Shown piece after piece: positions 13,196 through 15,652 of a stretch of 15,652 bases of DNA. This stretch comes from Patescibacteria group bacterium. Its GTDB lineage: Bacteria; Patescibacteriota; Minisyncoccia; UBA9983. The notes beneath the pieces were generated by a model. That model was not told the DNA's origin. It saw only the letters and a list, made by a program, of their open reading frames with translations, and searched no databases. A program made the translations under genes and the position numbers. The stretch's first letter is position 1. Every line of letters starts with the position of its first letter. The stretch spans positions 1 to 15,652 of the forward strand of contig JAHJXC010000060.1 in NCBI GenBank assembly GCA_018827845.1, read 5' to 3'.

Positions 13196-13708
13196 TTATT
13201 CTCCGTAATACATATGCACTATTGATATGGCAAGCTGTTCTGGAAAACAATTGCAAGTCCTTAATTCATATCCAAGGCCAACACTGCCGTCATATATGTT
13301 AAAAAAAGCATTATATCCGTCTCCAAATTTTTTCTTAAATTCTGCGCTCCATTCCGTCCAGTATTCTTTAATAAGATTTTTAATGTGCCGGATGGCAGTA
13401 TCCACCGCAGAGGTTTCCTCCTCGGATTTAAAGGTTTCCCAGGGTCTATAACCATTAAAATAGGAATTTTCCTTTCCTTCTTCTGATATATACCATCCGC
13501 CCACAAGAATAATTGGGAAATGTTTTTCTTGGTTTGACAATGGAGGCGGGAGATAAAGAATAAGATTTTTTTCTTTTCTATCAACAATCTTTACTGCCAA
13601 CTCCTCATTGGAATTAAGGGCGGTCGCCATAACTAATCTTAAATACTCCTCAAGTAATTTTATAGAATCGACTTCTACAACTAATCTTTGCACCATATCT
13701 ATTGGCAT
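13196..13708 (-). CDS. uncharacterised 170-aa cytoplasmic protein
   Basis: I do not recognise this protein. It starts MPIDMVQRLVVEVDSIKLLE and has a mixed alpha/beta pattern. A helical N-terminal third (about 10-35) is followed by strands around KNLILYLPPP and PIILVGGWYIS. A long helix (about 95-130, TAIRHIKNLIKEYWTEWSAE) leads to a C-terminal strand region with NIYDGSVGLGYEL and two nearby Cys (CNC, about 152-154). It has no signal peptide or membrane segment. The Shine-Dalgarno sequence AAGGGAG lies 5 nt before the ATG, and an intrinsic terminator follows the stop, so it is a genuine single-gene unit. It is divergent from the histidine kinase and may share control with it; that link is only positional. 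Confidence 0.7.
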   Translation of the reverse strand: MPIDMVQRLVVEVDSIKLLEEYLRLVMATALNSNEELAVKIVDRKEKNLILYLPPPLSNQEKHFPIILVGGWYISEEGKENSYFNGYRPWETFKSEEETSAVDTAIRHIKNLIKEYWTEWSAEFKKKFGDGYNAFFNIYDGSVGLGYELRTCNCFPEQLAISIVHMYYGE

Positions 13709-13748
13709 AATATCTCCCTTTCTTTTTTGGTTTTTTAATCTGACTTAA

Positions 13749-13777
13749 TTCCTAGCACTAGACATCTTGGAAGTCAA
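13749..13777 (-). promoter_or_regulatory. promoter candidate of the 170-aa gene
   Basis: On the minus strand TTGACT (13777-13772) and an extended -10 TGCTAGGAA (-10 box 13754-13749) are 17 nt apart. The -10 box itself is a weak match. It overlaps head to head with the kinase promoter, sharing base 13772 of the two -35 boxes. Confidence 0.4.
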
Positions 13778-13795
13778 CCAGACTTTTGCTATAAT
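13767..13795 (+). promoter_or_regulatory. promoter of the kinase-receiver-PilB unit
   Basis: TTGGAA (13767-13772) and a full extended -10 TGCTATAAT (TATAAT at 13790-13795) are 17 nt apart. The ATG follows 12 nt after the -10 box, so the leader is about 5 nt and has no Shine-Dalgarno sequence. Confidence 0.7.
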
Positions 13796-13807
13796 TATTC
13801 TAATACC

Positions 13808-14773
13808 ATGAAAGCCTTAAAAAGCATCGCTGACCAGTTTAATTTTGCCAAACAGTGCCGGGAATACAGAATCACTCTTTGGCAGTGCCCGCCATTCCTT
13901 TTTTTGATAATGGGTCTGGTTATAATTCTCAGCATAATTCTTACTAACTTTGTGGCCCAAAAGTTTGCAGAACCCGAAATAGTGGCTTTAATTGTTTTAA
14001 TTGTCACAGCCATTCTTTTTATAATAAATTTTACAATCGTGTCATCTTTTGAAAGAATAGCGCGGTCCTCAAAACAGAAATCCGAGTTTATCAGCATAAT
14101 GTCCCACCGCCTGCGGTCGCCGCTCTCATCTATAAAATGGCAGATAGATCTCATCTTGGGCAAAAAATCTGTTTTAAACGAGGAGCAAACGGAAACTGTC
14201 CTAACAGAAATACAAAAACAGAATGAAAAAATGATCAGAATAGTCAATGACCTTTTGGAATTGAACCGTGTTGAAGACAGAAGTTTGATCTTGAACCCCT
14301 CTGGCTTCTCTTTAAAAGAGGTGGTAGATGAAGTGATTCAATCAGAAAGAGAAATTTCAGAGCAGGCCGGAGTTGAGATTTTTGTTTCAGCACCCGAGAT
14401 TCTGCCTGATGTTTTTGCTGACAAAGCAAGAATCAGGAATGTTATTTTTCATCTGATAGATAATGCCATACGCTATAGCGTTAACGGAGGGAAGGTTACG
14501 GTTTCTCTTGATAAATTTGAAGATCGTATCCGTTGCGCCATAAGCGACGAGGGCGCAGGAATTTCTGAAAAGGAAACTAAGAAGGTATTTACGAAATTTT
14601 TCCGCAATGAGGATACTTTCTTTTATCAAACTGAAGGAAGCGGAATCGGCCTGTTTATCGCTAAGGCAATAGCCGAGCTATCCGGAGGAAAAATTGGATT
14701 CAATAGTATAGAAGGTCGAGGTTCAACATTTTGGCTTACTTTGCCAATTACTAACATAAAATACAAAAAATAA
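13808..14773 (+). CDS. membrane sensor histidine kinase
   Basis: This 321-aa protein autophosphorylates on His and passes the phosphate to a receiver, probably the one encoded next. Two membrane helices (about 27-48 and 55-77) are joined by only a few residues. There is no extracellular sensor domain and no HAMP, so it is of the intramembrane-sensing type. The HisKA domain has SHRLRSPLSSIKW with the phosphorylated H100. The ATPase domain has the N-box RIRNVIFHLIDNAIRYS, G1 DEGAGIS, F-box FTKFFR and G2 GSGIGLFIAKAI. All are intact, so it should be active. The gene is 4 nt upstream of the receiver gene. It has its own extended -10 promoter and a nearly leaderless start. Confidence 0.92.
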   Translation: MKALKSIADQFNFAKQCREYRITLWQCPPFLFLIMGLVIILSIILTNFVAQKFAEPEIVALIVLIVTAILFIINFTIVSSFERIARSSKQKSEFISIMSHRLRSPLSSIKWQIDLILGKKSVLNEEQTETVLTEIQKQNEKMIRIVNDLLELNRVEDRSLILNPSGFSLKEVVDEVIQSEREISEQAGVEIFVSAPEILPDVFADKARIRNVIFHLIDNAIRYSVNGGKVTVSLDKFEDRIRCAISDEGAGISEKETKKVFTKFFRNEDTFFYQTEGSGIGLFIAKAIAELSGGKIGFNSIEGRGSTFWLTLPITNIKYKK

Positions 14774-14777
14774 AAGT

Positions 14778-15155
14778 ATGCAAAAAATACTCGCCATAGA
14801 AGATGAAACACGGCTCCAAAAAATGCTTGAGGAAATTTTTAAGCAAGGAGGATTTGAATTGTTTTCTGCCAATGACGGAGTTTCAGGGCTTAAACTTGCA
14901 GAAGAAAAAATGCCGGACATAATTTTGCTTGACCTTATTTTGCCCAAAAAGAACGGTTTTGACGTATTAAAAGAACTTAAGGCCAATCCCCGTTTGGCCA
15001 AGATTCCTGTTGTTGTTTTGACCAATTTAGAGGGAGCGCAGGATATTGAAAAAGCGCTTTCTTTGGGCGCTTATACCTATCTTGTAAAGGCCAATTATTC
15101 CTTGGACGATATTCTAAAGAAAGTTAAGGAAGTATTAGTCCAAAATGAGACCTGA
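14778..15155 (+). CDS. single-domain response regulator (CheY-like receiver)
   Basis: This 125-aa protein is only a receiver domain. It has the acidic pair E8/D9, the phospho-acceptor D52 (IILLDLILP), T82 (VVVLTN) and K104 (YLVKAN), the full set for phosphotransfer. There is no DNA-binding or enzymatic output domain, so it must act by binding a partner. It lies 4 nt after the kinase gene, and its last codons overlap the start of a PilB/GspE-type ATPase by 11 nt. That makes the kinase the likely phosphate source and the pilus/secretion motor a likely target (inference from operon order). Confidence 0.92.
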   Translation: MQKILAIEDETRLQKMLEEIFKQGGFELFSANDGVSGLKLAEEKMPDIILLDLILPKKNGFDVLKELKANPRLAKIPVVVLTNLEGAQDIEKALSLGAYTYLVKANYSLDDILKKVKEVLVQNET

Positions 15156-15652
15156 ATTTCAACAATTAAAACTATTTTTGCTTGACTCAGGCCTTGTCAC
15201 TAGCAAGGATCTCCAGGAGGCAGAAGAAGAAGCTAATAAGACCAAGAAAGATCTTGGAAAAATTCTTGTTTCCAAAGGAAAGATTACTGAGGATGATTTG
15301 CGGCGGCTCCAAGCGTACATTTTGGGCATACCTTATGTTGATCTAAAGAATGAGAAGATTCCTTTTGAGATGTTGAGTTTAATACCAGAGCCCATTGCCA
15401 GAACCCATAATATTGTGGCCTATAACAAAAAGGGCGGAGAACTTGAGGTAGCCATGCTTGATCCTGAAGATTTGGAAACCATTGATTTTATAAAAAAGAA
15501 ATTAAATTTAAAAATTAAACCGCGATTGACCAGCGTTGACTCTATAAAAAATGTTTTAAATCAATACAGCAAAACTCTCCAGGCAGAATTCGGAGATATA
15601 ATTCAAAAAGAAGCGGAATCCCTCAAGCTTGTTGCTGAAAAAGATAAGGATC
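15145..15652 (+). CDS. N-terminal part of a PilB/GspE-type ATPase (3' end outside window)
   Basis: The ATG at 15145 opens a frame that runs to the end of the window (169 codons). The visible part is the N-terminal regulatory region of type II secretion/type IV pilus assembly ATPases. It contains helices with LGKILVSKGKITEDDL (about 38-53), then the MshEN/T2SSE-N type stretch ILGIPYVDL and ARTHNIVAYNKK (about 60-110), with MLDPEDLETIDFIKKKL following. The Walker motifs would lie downstream, outside the window. Such ATPases drive pilus extension at the membrane base, and this N-terminal domain often binds regulators or c-di-GMP. The 11-nt overlap with the receiver gene indicates translational coupling. 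Confidence 0.85.
   Translation, partial: MRPEFQQLKLFLLDSGLVTSKDLQEAEEEANKTKKDLGKILVSKGKITEDDLRRLQAYILGIPYVDLKNEKIPFEMLSLIPEPIARTHNIVAYNKKGGELEVAMLDPEDLETIDFIKKKLNLKIKPRLTSVDSIKNVLNQYSKTLQAEFGDIIQKEAESLKLVAEKDKD

Overview
The window looks like a stretch of a small-genome Patescibacteria (Candidate Phyla Radiation, Parcubacteria-like) chromosome. This is inferred from gene content and sequence style, not from a marker gene. The indications are a PrgI / TraC-like / VirB4 secretion cluster, a PaaX-type protein with a Cas2-like C-terminal half, a histidine kinase and single-domain receiver leading into a PilB/GspE-type ATPase, and short GC-rich palindromic repeats read in frame inside otherwise ordinary genes. 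UGA is used as a normal stop codon. No rRNA or tRNA gene was seen.

Region 1 (1-8312, + strand) is a type IV secretion-like cluster. It opens with the C-terminal tail of a probable VirB6/TrbL-like protein. A Phd/YefM-RelE toxin-antitoxin pair with its own promoter and a palindromic operator candidate follows. Next come an unrecognised 187-aa protein, PrgI, a TraC/VirB4-N-like protein, the VirB4 ATPase and a small membrane protein. The cluster ends with three exported or anchored proteins: an Ig-like repeat protein, a VirB2-like pilin fused to a putative LAS/M15-type zinc peptidase domain, and an anchored beta-propeller-like protein. The genes are tightly packed, with gaps of a few bases or overlaps.

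Region 2 (8351-9563) is the most unusual part. A PaaX/Cas2-like gene (minus strand) and a stand-alone RNA polymerase alpha-CTD protein (plus strand) are divergently transcribed. A 36-nt repeat with the palindrome ACGATCGT fills the space between the two promoters. A second copy, 34/36 identical and in the same orientation, touches the stop codon of the PaaX/Cas2-like gene, so that gene is bracketed by direct repeats 618 nt apart.

Region 3 (9532-13071, minus strand) holds nusA, a previously untracked 36-codon gene with a strong ribosome binding site and its own terminator, and hppA, a K+-independent type proton-pumping pyrophosphatase. A bidirectional terminator separates hppA from the alpha-CTD gene.

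Region 4 (13080-15652) has a palindromic intergenic block, an unrecognised 170-aa gene (minus strand), a compact divergent promoter region, and then a histidine kinase, a receiver protein and the start of a PilB/GspE-type ATPase. The last two genes overlap, which suggests two-component control of a pilus or secretion motor. Across the window, several genes have -10 boxes almost touching the start codon (leaderless or nearly so), while three isolated genes have clear Shine-Dalgarno sequences.
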